Positions 25,804 to 34,612 of a stretch of 64,000 nt of DNA are shown here, in pieces. The stretch is from a virus: the IMG/VR virus record IMGVR_UViG_3300009154_000042, positions 18,136 to 82,135 of that record. One strand, 5' to 3'. A program made the translations under genes and the position numbers. Position 1 is the stretch's first letter. Each line of letters opens with the position of its first letter. The notes below the pieces were generated by a model. That model saw nothing but the letters and a program-made list of their open reading frames with translations. It was not told the origin of the DNA and searched no databases.

Positions 25804-28482
25804 TTATTCAAACGAGAATAAATCATTGATTGAACTGTTTGTGTTTATATCTGACTTTAAGTCCCAATTTAAGACTCCTAATAGATTTTCCAATTTTTGA
25901 TCAACCAACGTCTCGATCATGCCGTTGTTATCAAATGGTAATTCTTTGAACCATTCTGGCAATCTTAACTGGTCAACAGGATATGATATTGATGTAAGTC
26001 TAAGTGGATTTTCTTTTAATTTACACACAACAATTTTAGATCCATCTACGATTTTTTGGCTGTAATTATCTCCATTTAATTTTCTAAGATAATTATAATT
26101 CAATGAGGCACGTGCATGTCCTGGCATATTAGCTCTACCGGTCTTGCTGTTTGCTTCTAGAGATTCATAGTGCGCAAGTTTGTTAACAGACTTAGGCGAA
26201 CCCATTGTCCAGCTTGGTTGATCATACATCCAAACTTTGAATTCTATTATTTCTTTGACTATGCTATTTTTGTCTGAACCTGCGAGTAACATTTCAAGGA
26301 TTTTCATTAGAAATTCTTGAACATATTTCGGTGTATCCGCTCTTTTTAGGTCAAGACCCATTGCCTTGACTTTGCCGTCCTTGCCATCTTTGTCCTGTCG
26401 TTTGCCTTCTTTATCGTAATACCTAACAGCATATCGTTTCTTGGTAATAAAAAGAGCACGATCTGCAACAATCTCTCGTCCAGCTTTTATAACTTCACCT
26501 CTTGTTTTTGGACAATGAAATTGTTCGAGCATCATTTGTGGAAATGTAACGTTTACTTCTTCTGATATTTGATCATACAGTTGTATTACAGTGTCTTTGT
26601 TCCAAACAATTGATCCATTTTCAACTTCTTTTTTTAGGGTTGGCCATGCGGTAAAATACCCAGAATCAGTGTCACCGTATATTATACTAGTGCCAGCATG
26701 ATCATACGAACCTGTGATAAATTCATTTATTTTTGCCGCCATATGTCGCGTGATTCTTCGACCAGATAGAGTTGTACTTTGGCCAATTCTTTTGTCAAAA
26801 AATCTGCAACCCGCATTGAGAATTGCACCATAGAGAGAATTTAGGTTAATCTTTTTCACCAACTGGCGTTTATCCCAATATTCTTCTTCAATTGGATTTT
26901 CAGCTTTGATTGCGTCTTTTAGTTTGGCCTGCATTTCTTTTCGTTCTGCATACCAACGCTTTAGTAGGCCTGGAATAATACCTTCTTTTTCATAGGTAAA
27001 TATTGTACCGTTTGCGCTAAGAATCCACTGTTTGTTACTTTTGAAAATTAATTGATATATTTCTGCACCGTTTGTTATAACAGTGCTTCCATTTTCCCAG
27101 TCAATTATAATGTCATGCATGGTATCTTGGTTCATGACAAATTCATACTCGTTGCTGCCAAATTTACCTTCCCATGCCGCAGCAAAGCTCATGCCTTTGG
27201 CCATTTTTGCTTCAATTTCTGAAGTAGTATAATCCTGACGCAATTGGCCGATGATAGTTTCTGGACCCATATTCAATGCGCGAATCGCTGATGGATACAG
27301 CGAGTTAATATCCATTGATCCAATCCACTCATGTAGTCCTTTTTTAGGAACAGCTACATAAGCTCCTGCTGCTTGAGTGTCATCTCGGTCATTTTTACGA
27401 GATCGACTTGGAACTATTAGACCATATCGATGCGCCTCATTTATAATTGCCTGTTCAGTGACAGCCACTGCGCCCATAGTTGTTTGAAGAAGAACGGTAT
27501 TTTCATGCGCAATTGAACATGCTAAGTCTATGAATTTTAACTTTTTATCCAGTTTATCCAATAGTGCAGTATCTTGGCGGTTATATTCGATGAACGTTCT
27601 AAAATCATTATTATAAAGTTGATCAAGTGTGCCTTCATATACTGTTTTATTTTCACCAATTTCTGCCTCGCCTATTGCATCTAGTCGATATGAATGACGT
27701 TCTTCGTATGTGTATTTTTTATACAGTGATAGGCTGTCAAGGTGGACTCTGCCAACAAAATCATATGTTACGGCAGATTTTCCAAACTTCTCATATTCTC
27801 TTTTTTTTGGATATTGATTCCATAGGCATAATCTTTTTGTTGCTTCTTTGCCTAATGTCTTGCTTATTCTATTTACGGTATACGGAATATCAAACCCTTC
27901 AGAATTCCATCCGCTAATAACATCAGCATCATCAATTAAGTTAAGAAATGTGTCTAACATTTCAGCTTCAGAGTCAAATAGAAATGTATTGGGAATATCT
28001 TTTATTAATTCATTTGCTGCATCCATTGTCAGCGTCTTTGGAGGAAGCGCAAGGCATACAAGCGTGTCTAGCCATTGTAGATGTACTGATATAGCGGTGA
28101 TGGGCATGAATGCGTCTTCGGGACTTGCGTATCCTCTTTCTGGATCAAAGTCTACCTCAATATCGTAAAAGGCCACATTTAGTTTTGGCTCATCTTTTCC
28201 TAGATAGTTTTCTTCGAGGCATCGAAAAACAGCGTTCATGTCGCTTTCGTAGAGTTTATGACTGCCGTGAATCTTTTGTTCTTTGATGAACTCTTTCCAC
28301 GTTTTGCATTGTACTTTTGCTAATGGTTCATCAAAAATACTTTTATATTTTCCCTTTTGATCTGGATAATAAAAAACATATTTTGCAGGATAATCACGAT
28401 AAACTCTGCCTATTTTTGGATCACGTTCAACAACATGTATGGTATCGTTGTCTCTGTTCCAAATTGCATCAACATAGCTCAT
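25804..28482 (-). CDS. 43: Family-B replicative DNA polymerase, gp43-like
   Basis: 892 residues, the usual size for T4 gp43 (898). Exonuclease motifs are FYDIEVDFDP (Exo I), SGWNSEGFDIPY (Exo II) and Y-N-R-Q-D-T-A (Exo III). Polymerase motifs are SMDINSLYPSAI (motif A), KINLNSLYGAI (motif B) and IIYGDTDSGYF (motif C). All catalytic aspartates are present, so proofreading and synthesis should both be intact. The last residues (NDLFSFE) form a hydrophobic tail that may bind the sliding clamp. AGGAGA precedes the ATG, which overlaps the stop of a 41-residue upstream gene (ATGA). Confidence 0.95.
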   Translation of the reverse strand: MSYVDAIWNRDNDTIHVVERDPKIGRVYRDYPAKYVFYYPDQKGKYKSIFDEPLAKVQCKTWKEFIKEQKIHGSHKLYESDMNAVFRCLEENYLGKDEPKLNVAFYDIEVDFDPERGYASPEDAFMPITAISVHLQWLDTLVCLALPPKTLTMDAANELIKDIPNTFLFDSEAEMLDTFLNLIDDADVISGWNSEGFDIPYTVNRISKTLGKEATKRLCLWNQYPKKREYEKFGKSAVTYDFVGRVHLDSLSLYKKYTYEERHSYRLDAIGEAEIGENKTVYEGTLDQLYNNDFRTFIEYNRQDTALLDKLDKKLKFIDLACSIAHENTVLLQTTMGAVAVTEQAIINEAHRYGLIVPSRSRKNDRDDTQAAGAYVAVPKKGLHEWIGSMDINSLYPSAIRALNMGPETIIGQLRQDYTTSEIEAKMAKGMSFAAAWEGKFGSNEYEFVMNQDTMHDIIIDWENGSTVITNGAEIYQLIFKSNKQWILSANGTIFTYEKEGIIPGLLKRWYAERKEMQAKLKDAIKAENPIEEEYWDKRQLVKKINLNSLYGAILNAGCRFFDKRIGQSTTLSGRRITRHMAAKINEFITGSYDHAGTSIIYGDTDSGYFTAWPTLKKEVENGSIVWNKDTVIQLYDQISEEVNVTFPQMMLEQFHCPKTRGEVIKAGREIVADRALFITKKRYAVRYYDKEGKRQDKDGKDGKVKAMGLDLKRADTPKYVQEFLMKILEMLLAGSDKNSIVKEIIEFKVWMYDQPSWTMGSPKSVNKLAHYESLEANSKTGRANMPGHARASLNYNYLRKLNGDNYSQKIVDGSKIVVCKLKENPLRLTSISYPVDQLRLPEWFKELPFDNNGMIETLVDQKLENLLGVLNWDLKSDINTNSSINDLFSFE

Positions 28483-28604
28483 TCGGATTCTCCTCGAATG
28501 TCAGCAACATTTTCGTCTAATTGTTCTTGAAGTTTGCACCGCGTTGAGCAGTAATCTATGTCTATGCAAGATTCGCACAGAAATTCTCTTTGTTCTTTTA
28601 TCAT
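28479..28604 (-). CDS. 41-residue Cys-rich protein coupled to DNA polymerase
   Basis: A short reading frame that ends in the ATGA overlap with the polymerase start. The translation has four cysteines in the order C-x2-C-x5-C-x3-C within CESCIDIDYCSTRC, flanked by charged residues, which looks like a small zinc-binding knuckle. GAAAGAA upstream of the ATG is a weak ribosome site. It may regulate polymerase translation or bind nucleic acid. It could also be a translated leader; the cysteine pattern is the main argument for a real protein. Confidence 0.55.
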   Translation of the reverse strand: MIKEQREFLCESCIDIDYCSTRCKLQEQLDENVADIRGESE

Positions 28605-28616
28605 TATAGTTCTTTC

Positions 28617-28636
28617 TTTCCGCTTGTGGCCGGAAA
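28617..28636 (-). terminator. Weak hairpin upstream of the polymerase unit
   Basis: A 6-bp stem (TTTCCG / CGGAAA) with an 8-nt loop lies in the gap between the DsbA-like gene and the 41-residue gene. No T-tract follows. Termination or attenuation before the polymerase is possible but weakly supported. Confidence 0.25.
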
Positions 28637-28686
28637 ACCATCTTCATAATGATTTATGGCTCATCACACCACGGCTCAAATATTAA

Positions 28687-28956
28687 TTAAATTTGATCTC
28701 GGTTATCATGCCCGGTTATGCTAACAATCGATTCAAGTGTATCAAAGTCAGTGTAGACATCACTCCAGTTGCCATTTTGTGCAACTTTTATAGCTCGCTT
28801 GATTAGTGCAGGCTTAATTTCTAATTCTTCAGCTACTGCCTTGATCGTGTCTTTTAAACCATTGGTTAGGTCTTCGATTTCCTGTAAAACGGTAACGCCT
28901 TCCGAAATTAACTGCTTAAGCTTTGCTTGCTCTGCATTACCAAAAACTTTACTCAT
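28687..28956 (-). CDS. DsbA-like dsDNA-binding transcription protein, putative
   Basis: 89 residues, the same length as T4 DsbA. The centre, GLKDTIKAVAEELEIKPALI followed by KRAIKVAQNG, resembles the T4 DsbA helices that bind double-stranded DNA near late promoters. The N-terminal half is helical, and the C-terminus is acidic. GGAG precedes the ATG, and a consensus sigma-70 promoter lies 20 bp upstream. The many late octamers and the gp45 clamp make a late-transcription accessory protein plausible. The call rests on length and a short pattern. Confidence 0.55.
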   Translation of the reverse strand: MSKVFGNAEQAKLKQLISEGVTVLQEIEDLTNGLKDTIKAVAEELEIKPALIKRAIKVAQNGNWSDVYTDFDTLESIVSITGHDNRDQI

Positions 28957-28976
28957 TATTTTTCTCCTTGACCAAC

Positions 28977-29005
28977 ATTATATGTGATTTATTGTTGAAA
29001 GTCAA
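28977..29005 (-). promoter_or_regulatory. Sigma-70 promoter for dsbA-like and polymerase genes
   Basis: TTGACT, 17 bp, TATAAT, 20 bp before the ATG at 28,956. The -35 box overlaps the stop of the Dps-like gene. Confidence 0.85.
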
Positions 29006-29448
29006 GAATTTGATCGCTTTATACTTGCTCTTAGCATCCAAGAATGTGTTCTATGAGCGTCCATTCTTTCAGCAAGGAAATTGGAGAATCCATGTTCGCC
29101 TTCTTGCTCAGCCAAGTCGTAAACTACCTTTAGTATTTTGACCATATGATCACTATCATTTAGTAGCACCTTTACCATTGTAATTTGATCTGGAATACCA
29201 TTCTCGTCTTCTATTTGACTTAGAACGCTAAATTTTGAAAAGCTACCGGGAACATATGCGTCCAGTGATCTGATTTTTTCTGCAAAATTATCAATATGAT
29301 CTAAAACTTCCTCATAGATTTTTCCAAATAATTCATGATATTCAAAAAAGTCCGAGCTTTCAATATTCCAGTGATAATTGTGTGCTTTTAAATAAAACGC
29401 AAATTCTGATGAAAATGCAACCTTTGCTGCTTCTGTGAGATCACTCAT
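29002..29448 (-). CDS. Dps/ferritin-like protein
   Basis: 148 residues. AHNYHWNIESSDFFEYHELF followed by GKIYEEVLDHIDNFAEKIR matches the ferroxidase helix pair of Dps proteins: the His of H-W-N, then H-x11-D-x3-D-type residues. Length is close to bacterial Dps (about 150-165 residues). Dps proteins oxidise and store iron as a shell and can protect DNA; phage versions may buffer iron or peroxide during infection. The ATG overlaps the end of the next upstream gene by 4 bp, linking it to the accessory chain. The Suf-like genes and a superoxide dismutase are elsewhere in the window. Confidence 0.75.
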   Translation of the reverse strand: MSDLTEAAKVAFSSEFAFYLKAHNYHWNIESSDFFEYHELFGKIYEEVLDHIDNFAEKIRSLDAYVPGSFSKFSVLSQIEDENGIPDQITMVKVLLNDSDHMVKILKVVYDLAEQEGEHGFSNFLAERMDAHRTHSWMLRASIKRSNS

Positions 29449-30575
29449 CTTTTTAATTTCCTATTTAAATTTCCCATTAGTTGATCCTCATAAGTAAGTT
29501 CTTGTTCAAACAGCTTTGCAGCAAGAGAATCATGTGTCCATTCGTTTACAGGTTCTTCATAAACAGGACGTATTGTGTGTGCATATGAACCGTATTCATT
29601 GTCTTTTTTGTCTAAAATTGTTCTAGCACGTTGTCTAGATTTAGCGCGACCAACAACTTTACCAGTAGGCTTACATACTACTTCATATCCAATCGGAGTT
29701 GAATCTGCTTCATAAACAGGATCAATTGGTTTGCCAGAATCATCACGTACTTCATCATCGGTTACTCTCAAATGATCTAATGTGACTTGAATTCTGTGAT
29801 CAAGTTCTTTTACTTTTTCCTCATCTCCCAACTTTATTGCACGTTCACGAAACTGCGCAAGTTTTGCTAGTTGTGGATCACTGCGCATGAGATGCTGTGC
29901 CTGCATATGATTAATTCCAGTAATAGATGCAATTAATGCAGCAGTGCCTAGGAGAGCTTTGCCCCATCCCTCGTTGATGCCTAAATTATGCTTGGCCTGC
30001 TCAATTGCTTCTTCTCTAGACGATGCTTCATCTGCGGGAATTCTTACAATTTTATTATCAATATGAACTTGCCATTCGTCGCCAATTCTCAAAACTTTAG
30101 TGGCGGATTTAGCTTCCATTGTGTATATTTCTCCACTTGCATGTTGACTTAGCATATAGTCTTTAGCAGTGATTAACATACTCTTTGATATTGAAATCTT
30201 TTCTTCCACCCATTCAGGAAGATTTTCATTGGTTTTTAGAATTTCCAATAATTCTTTAATAGCATGTACCATTGTGATGAGGTTATTTTTAACCATTCCA
30301 ACTTCGTCGTTGTATTCGCCACCGCCGCTGAAGTTTTCACTGGGTCTGTAATCTCCCATTCCAACGCCAGCCATCCTGTCTTGAAATTCTTTTAAGTTTT
30401 TGTTTAGGCGCCGATTCAGGTCTTCAAAATACTCTGTATTTTTATGTTTTGTTTCTCCGCGCTTCATTGCTGCTTTCTTGTCTTTATGCGTTCCAGCACC
30501 ACTTTTCTGCATTGAACCTGCAACTGGATTTCTTGGCTTAACTGTGGGAACTTTGACTTTATTTGTTTTGCTCAT
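29445..30575 (-). CDS. Modular accessory protein, possible capsid cargo
   Basis: 376 residues in distinct pieces. Residues 10-50 are very basic (NPVAGSMQKSGAGTHKDKKA). A helical middle follows, then GDEWQVHIDNKIVRIPADEA. A further module has PIGYEVVCKPTGKVVGRAKS and DKKDNEYGSYAHTIRPV, which I recall as a repeated segment in marine phage accessory proteins. A moderately hydrophobic stretch near residue 205 (ALLGTAALIASITG) could be a membrane or buried helix. No enzyme motif is present. It is the downstream end of the overlapping chain that contains the capsid-targeting-like N-termini. Confidence 0.55.
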   Translation of the reverse strand: MSKTNKVKVPTVKPRNPVAGSMQKSGAGTHKDKKAAMKRGETKHKNTEYFEDLNRRLNKNLKEFQDRMAGVGMGDYRPSENFSGGGEYNDEVGMVKNNLITMVHAIKELLEILKTNENLPEWVEEKISISKSMLITAKDYMLSQHASGEIYTMEAKSATKVLRIGDEWQVHIDNKIVRIPADEASSREEAIEQAKHNLGINEGWGKALLGTAALIASITGINHMQAQHLMRSDPQLAKLAQFRERAIKLGDEEKVKELDHRIQVTLDHLRVTDDEVRDDSGKPIDPVYEADSTPIGYEVVCKPTGKVVGRAKSRQRARTILDKKDNEYGSYAHTIRPVYEEPVNEWTHDSLAAKLFEQELTYEDQLMGNLNRKLKR

Positions 30576-32053
30576 CTTTTTAACACCTTGGATTTTTTAT
30601 TTTTTGATTTAGGTGCACCAACTGTACCGCCAAATAACCAGCCGCCGCCTTGTGCGGGCGCACTAGCAACTGATCCTGCCGAAGTGCCGCCTGAACTTGC
30701 GGATTCTTTAGCCATTATTGGATTCTGTTGAAATCGTGGATTAATCTCATCATTCTCCTCGACTGTAGAATCTTTTTCTGATGCGCCTATAGTTAAACCT
30801 GGTCCAGCCATTCTTTTCATATCATTTTTGCTTAATGTTCTGGTATCTGGAACCATGATAAAAACTGAATTTCCATGTGAATCGTTATGATCCTGATGAA
30901 GACCATATCTCATGTTTGGAATCAATCCTAATTTTTTCATTTCATTATGTGTTATATTAAAGTTATATCTAGTAGATTCGCCAGTTGTGTCTCGGTCATG
31001 AATAACTCTAAATCCTAGTTTTCTTAATTCATGGCTATTTTTACTATAATCGTGTGGTTTTGCCATGAGTAAAACAGGTTTGCCGCCCATTAAATCTACT
31101 TTGAGATAACCACCAGACTCTTTATCATAATATTCTCGTGTGAATTGAGTATTAAGAACTATATTGAAATTTTTAAAATCATCAATATTTGCAGATCGTT
31201 CATTTGATCTATGAATTTGGTCAAATGCATTCTCTCTGGCTTCGCCTTGAGAATTTCCTATTCCATAATAAACTAATGATTTATTTTTTCGGTGTTGTGC
31301 AACTGCTACGAATTTTTTACCATTGCCAGTAATTTTTCCCATGGCAACTGGTTCTTTAGACATTTTTACAATCCATGTTGCATAATTTTCAATATCATAT
31401 TCAGGAACATTTTTTGAAATATCTTCATTGGTCTCTTCATCATGGTCGTCATTATGACCACTTTTAGCTACTAATTTGCCAGTTGTGAGATTCTTAGATT
31501 GCAACTCTTGAGGAACATGTTCTAATTCGCCTTTTAATATTTTTCGTGCTCTTGCTATGCCATCAACTATTTTTTCTAGGCCATCTTCGTCCGCTTGATA
31601 TTTGATACCAATTCCGCCCTTGGCTTCCCATGCAGAAATATTGCTGCCACGATCATCAATTAGTATATTAGGAGTGCCATCTTTTTGAACAGCATACTTT
31701 GCTTTATTTGGCGTTATTATAATAGATGCTGGTGCTGGACTTAGGTGCTTTTTAATCCAGATTTTTTTCTGATATTCTGAATTTTCATGATCACCACGCA
31801 GCGGACTAGAACATATATGATAGCTTCCATATAGTTTGGTAACCATTTTGATAAGTTGATCCGCACTTGCAAATTTTGGCAATCTAGCAAAGAAATCTGT
31901 ACCAATCATTTTATCCAAGGTTGGATCAGTTTTTGCCGGTGGAATATCTCGATAATTGCCTGATTTGATACCGGCCAGTTTGGCGTATTCGGCAAAAAAG
32001 TCTGCCAATACGCCGTCCATGTCCACATATACTTCTGGTCGTTTTTCTTTCAT
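30572..32053 (-). CDS. 5'(3')-deoxyribonucleotidase-like HAD protein with long C-terminal extension
   Basis: 493 residues. Residues 1-185 form a HAD phosphatase: VYVDMDGVLADFFAEY holds the nucleophile Asp and the D-x-D-G-V pattern, HICSSPLRGD is motif II, and NILIDDRGSNISAWEAKGG is motif IV. This fits the NT5C-like 5'(3')-deoxyribonucleotidase group (usually about 190 residues), which dephosphorylates deoxynucleotides. The other 300 residues are an unrecognised extension (MGKITGNGKKFVAVAQH) ending in an Ala/Ser/Gly-rich segment and a Lys-rich tail. The fusion is unusual; the chain overlaps both neighbours by 4 bp. Confidence 0.7.
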   Translation of the reverse strand: MKEKRPEVYVDMDGVLADFFAEYAKLAGIKSGNYRDIPPAKTDPTLDKMIGTDFFARLPKFASADQLIKMVTKLYGSYHICSSPLRGDHENSEYQKKIWIKKHLSPAPASIIITPNKAKYAVQKDGTPNILIDDRGSNISAWEAKGGIGIKYQADEDGLEKIVDGIARARKILKGELEHVPQELQSKNLTTGKLVAKSGHNDDHDEETNEDISKNVPEYDIENYATWIVKMSKEPVAMGKITGNGKKFVAVAQHRKNKSLVYYGIGNSQGEARENAFDQIHRSNERSANIDDFKNFNIVLNTQFTREYYDKESGGYLKVDLMGGKPVLLMAKPHDYSKNSHELRKLGFRVIHDRDTTGESTRYNFNITHNEMKKLGLIPNMRYGLHQDHNDSHGNSVFIMVPDTRTLSKNDMKRMAGPGLTIGASEKDSTVEENDEINPRFQQNPIMAKESASSGGTSAGSVASAPAQGGGWLFGGTVGAPKSKNKKSKVLKR

Positions 32054-32451
32054 GATTTCTTCTTTTTAGTTGAGTTGGAGTTTTTCATCCAGTCAGCAAC
32101 TGGACTAACGGTGTTGGTATTACTTAATTCTTCACTGCGATTGCTAGTAAATCTTCTAACTTGTCCTGCTCCTACCATTTTTGCAGCAGCATTGATGATT
32201 TCTAATTCTGCATCAGTATAAGTTGCAAGTAGTGGGTCGCCTGCAATTGCGCCAGCTGCTTGTGTTGGAAATTCAGGAGCCCCTGCAAGTGCTAGCCCGA
32301 ATCTATATTGTTCATAAGGACTGCCGTTTTGTTTATTTATGCTTATGCCTGGCATACTAATACCGCCCTTTAGTGCTGCTGCCTGACTGGCATCCAGTTT
32401 TTTAGAATCTGAATGGTGATCGGTTTCGTTTATGAATTCTCGTGCTCTCAT
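32050..32451 (-). CDS. Probable internal head protein with capsid-targeting-like N-terminus
   Basis: 133 residues beginning MRAREFINET. This resembles the T4 internal protein targeting peptide MKTYQEFIAE (basic start, E-F-I, then x-E at the cleavage site). A middle segment, YEQYRFGLALAGAPEFPT, recurs in proteins of marine T4-like phages that I recall only by pattern. The C-terminus is Lys-rich. I infer that the protein is packaged in the prohead and cut after Glu-9. Function inside the host is unknown. It overlaps its neighbours by 4 bp. Confidence 0.6.
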   Translation of the reverse strand: MRAREFINETDHHSDSKKLDASQAAALKGGISMPGISINKQNGSPYEQYRFGLALAGAPEFPTQAAGAIAGDPLLATYTDAELEIINAAAKMVGAGQVRRFTSNRSEELSNTNTVSPVADWMKNSNSTKKKKS

Positions 32452-32726
32452 TTATTTTTTCCAAACCATAATTGAAACCATTCTGGATCTCCTGGTTTTA
32501 TATTGTTATTGCGTTCAAACTGACGTTTTTCTAGACCAGACATAGAAATTTCAGCATTATTTATTTTGAGTTGGGTAGCTCTGTATTCTTCTAGTCGTGC
32601 TTCTGATCCCAGACCTCCAAGGTAGCTGGCTATTTTAAGTTCTTGAATCGGATCATCTGGTGATAGATGTGCATCATCTTCCGAATCTTGTAAAATATTT
32701 TCAGAAGTTATTCGATATTGTTTCAT
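32448..32726 (-). CDS. Small accessory protein in the cargo chain
   Basis: 92 residues, MKQYRITSENI at the start and KPGDPEWFQLWFGKNK at the end. The ending resembles short C-terminal motifs of other phage accessory proteins. The middle is helical and acidic. There is no catalytic motif. The gene overlaps its neighbours by 4 bp and may be packaged or may act as an adaptor; this is inference from context. Confidence 0.5.
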   Translation of the reverse strand: MKQYRITSENILQDSEDDAHLSPDDPIQELKIASYLGGLGSEARLEEYRATQLKINNAEISMSGLEKRQFERNNNIKPGDPEWFQLWFGKNK

Positions 32727-34045
32727 TTTTGTTCCAATATTTTTATTAACCTTCTGAGTTCATTTTCATAAGATTCATCAACTGGCACACAATTTGGAAC
32801 AGTTCTGCCATTTTTTTCTTTAGTTCCAACTGGATGATATCCTTTCCAACAAGGATTTGTATTGCGCAAAGTTTTCTTCTTTGCTTCTTTTACTTCTGAA
32901 TCTTTGCTTTCTTCGGCTACTTTGACACAGTTGCGTACTTGGCCGCCACTTCTGCCAGTTTTAGTACCTTTAGCTTGATAGCCAGGCCAACATTTAGTAA
33001 CGCCGTTTGAATCTTTTTGGCCCTTCTTAATTTCATTAAGATTGCCATGTGTTTTGCACATGCCACATTCCGGGCAAGTCATTTCCATTTCAACAGATTC
33101 ATTGTGCTTCTTTTTGCCTGCACAATGCGCCTTTTGACTAAATCCTTTTGGGTGAGAGCAGTTGATTGATTTTTTATACTTGGCACTCCATGATTCATTA
33201 TATTTGTCGTGCTTGTCTCTGATTGTATCAAGTTCTTCTTCACTAGCGCCATCACGGCCTGCTTTTGCTAATGCCATCATACCTTGCTTGCCATATTTTT
33301 CATATCCCTTGGCTGCCCGGCTCATTCTTTTTTCGCTTTCCTCCATGTTATGTGGTTTTTTGCCTTTCTTCTTCATATTAATTGCAATGGCAGCTTGTTG
33401 TGCTGGATTAGCTGCTTCTTTTAACGCAGTTATTTTCAGTTCTGCATTAATGATCATGTCACGCATTTCTTCAATGCTTTCGCAGTGCCAGCGACGAAGT
33501 GACTTGTTGATTGGACTATTAGGATCACGCTTTGTCTTGGCACTCGCATGAGCTTTCTTCATGCCCTTCATTCTAGCACAAAATGATTTACGGCGTTTTG
33601 CTGCCTTTGATCCCTTTTTTAATTTGCTTGGTTTGGTGGTTACCGCTGTGCTTAACTTAGAACCGGGATTTTCTCTACGATATGCCTTTACTGCTTTTTT
33701 ACTCATGCCTGGAGTTCTATCTTTTCGATTGGCTTTTTGCCAATCTTCATAGATTGATTCGCCAAAATACTTCTTGTCCATTTCCTCATATGCATGACGA
33801 ATTTGCTCAATATTCATTTCAAGTTCTTTCATGTGATGTGCAATTATTCGCCATTCTTCAGGACTAGCAGTTTGTGCTCGTTTAGCTAACTCTGATAGCA
33901 TCCATCTAGCTTGCTTTATTCTGTATGACAATTTTGCAGGATTTATTCCCAGATGACCTGTGATCATTGGATCATCTGGATTTTCTGAATTATGCTCTAT
34001 TGCCTCATCAGTGTCAGTGAAAAAAGTAAACTCGTTGGATCTCAT
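32723..34045 (-). CDS. Lys/Cys-rich modular protein with DUF6321-like region
   Basis: About 440 residues from the ATG at 34,045 (AAGGAAG upstream; a TTG at 34,051 is also in frame). The N-terminus is MRSNEFTFFTD. Residues 115-190 (SKKAVKAYRRENPGSKLSTA and RKSFCARMKGMKKA) resemble DUF6321. Then come INCSHPKGFSQKAHCAGKKK, a CxxC pair (CPECGMC), and two copies of a C-W-x-G-Y-x-x-x-G-T-K-...-N-C-V unit. Several Glu-Ser or Glu-Ala junctions separate the modules. The protein is very basic and could bind DNA or be cut by the prohead protease. Function unknown. Confidence 0.6.
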   Translation of the reverse strand: MRSNEFTFFTDTDEAIEHNSENPDDPMITGHLGINPAKLSYRIKQARWMLSELAKRAQTASPEEWRIIAHHMKELEMNIEQIRHAYEEMDKKYFGESIYEDWQKANRKDRTPGMSKKAVKAYRRENPGSKLSTAVTTKPSKLKKGSKAAKRRKSFCARMKGMKKAHASAKTKRDPNSPINKSLRRWHCESIEEMRDMIINAELKITALKEAANPAQQAAIAINMKKKGKKPHNMEESEKRMSRAAKGYEKYGKQGMMALAKAGRDGASEEELDTIRDKHDKYNESWSAKYKKSINCSHPKGFSQKAHCAGKKKHNESVEMEMTCPECGMCKTHGNLNEIKKGQKDSNGVTKCWPGYQAKGTKTGRSGGQVRNCVKVAEESKDSEVKEAKKKTLRNTNPCWKGYHPVGTKEKNGRTVPNCVPVDESYENELRRLIKILEQK

Positions 34046-34060
34046 ATACAAATACTTCCT

Positions 34061-34612
34061 TTATAAAGGTATATTAGTACTTATCATTTCCATAAGAAAT
34101 TTTACACGATTGTCATCCATAGTATCTGGAATCATCTTACGAAATGCTGCAAAATTGTCATCTAGTGCAGCTTTCCTAGCAGCAGTACCACTTACGCCCT
34201 CTATGCCATCGCTATCAGGATCACGATTGCCGATCGACAATAGTTCAATTGAGTCGTAGTTGTAGTCAACGCCGTTTTGTTTCTCGATAACACTGCCCAA
34301 TGTGTCAATACGATCACCACCTGCAACGAATACTAAATTCTTGTATTTCTCATTTAGAAATTTAGCAGCCTCTACAGGAGTGCGAACAGTATCGTTGCAC
34401 TCGATAAAGTTAATACCGGGAAATATTTCACACAGAAACTCAATCTTAACATCAATTGTCAGCGGATTTTTCTTCTTGTCGTGTGTCTTGCTTACAAAGA
34501 TTGCGTAGTCGGCATTTTCCGACGCAGCATAATTCTTAATCAGCTGAAACATCATTCCGTGCGCAATCGTAGGAGGCTGAAAGCGACCAAATGCAAATAC
34601 TATGCTAGACAT
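34061..34612 (-). CDS. Cytidylyltransferase/NMNAT-like nucleotidyltransferase
   Basis: 183 residues. FGRFQPPTIAHG near residue 8 is the G-R-F-x-P-P-T-x-x-H variant of the nucleotidyltransferase alpha/beta-phosphodiesterase motif; VSGTAARKAALDDNFAAFRK is the C-terminal S-G-T-x-x-R-x-A region that binds the triphosphate. Related proteins form pantetheine-phosphate, nicotinamide-nucleotide or cytidylyl products; several T4-like phages carry this type without known substrate. It overlaps the next gene by 13 bp and is followed by two other nucleotidyltransferases. Confidence 0.75.
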   Translation of the reverse strand: MSSIVFAFGRFQPPTIAHGMMFQLIKNYAASENADYAIFVSKTHDKKKNPLTIDVKIEFLCEIFPGINFIECNDTVRTPVEAAKFLNEKYKNLVFVAGGDRIDTLGSVIEKQNGVDYNYDSIELLSIGNRDPDSDGIEGVSGTAARKAALDDNFAAFRKMIPDTMDDNRVKFLMEMISTNIPL

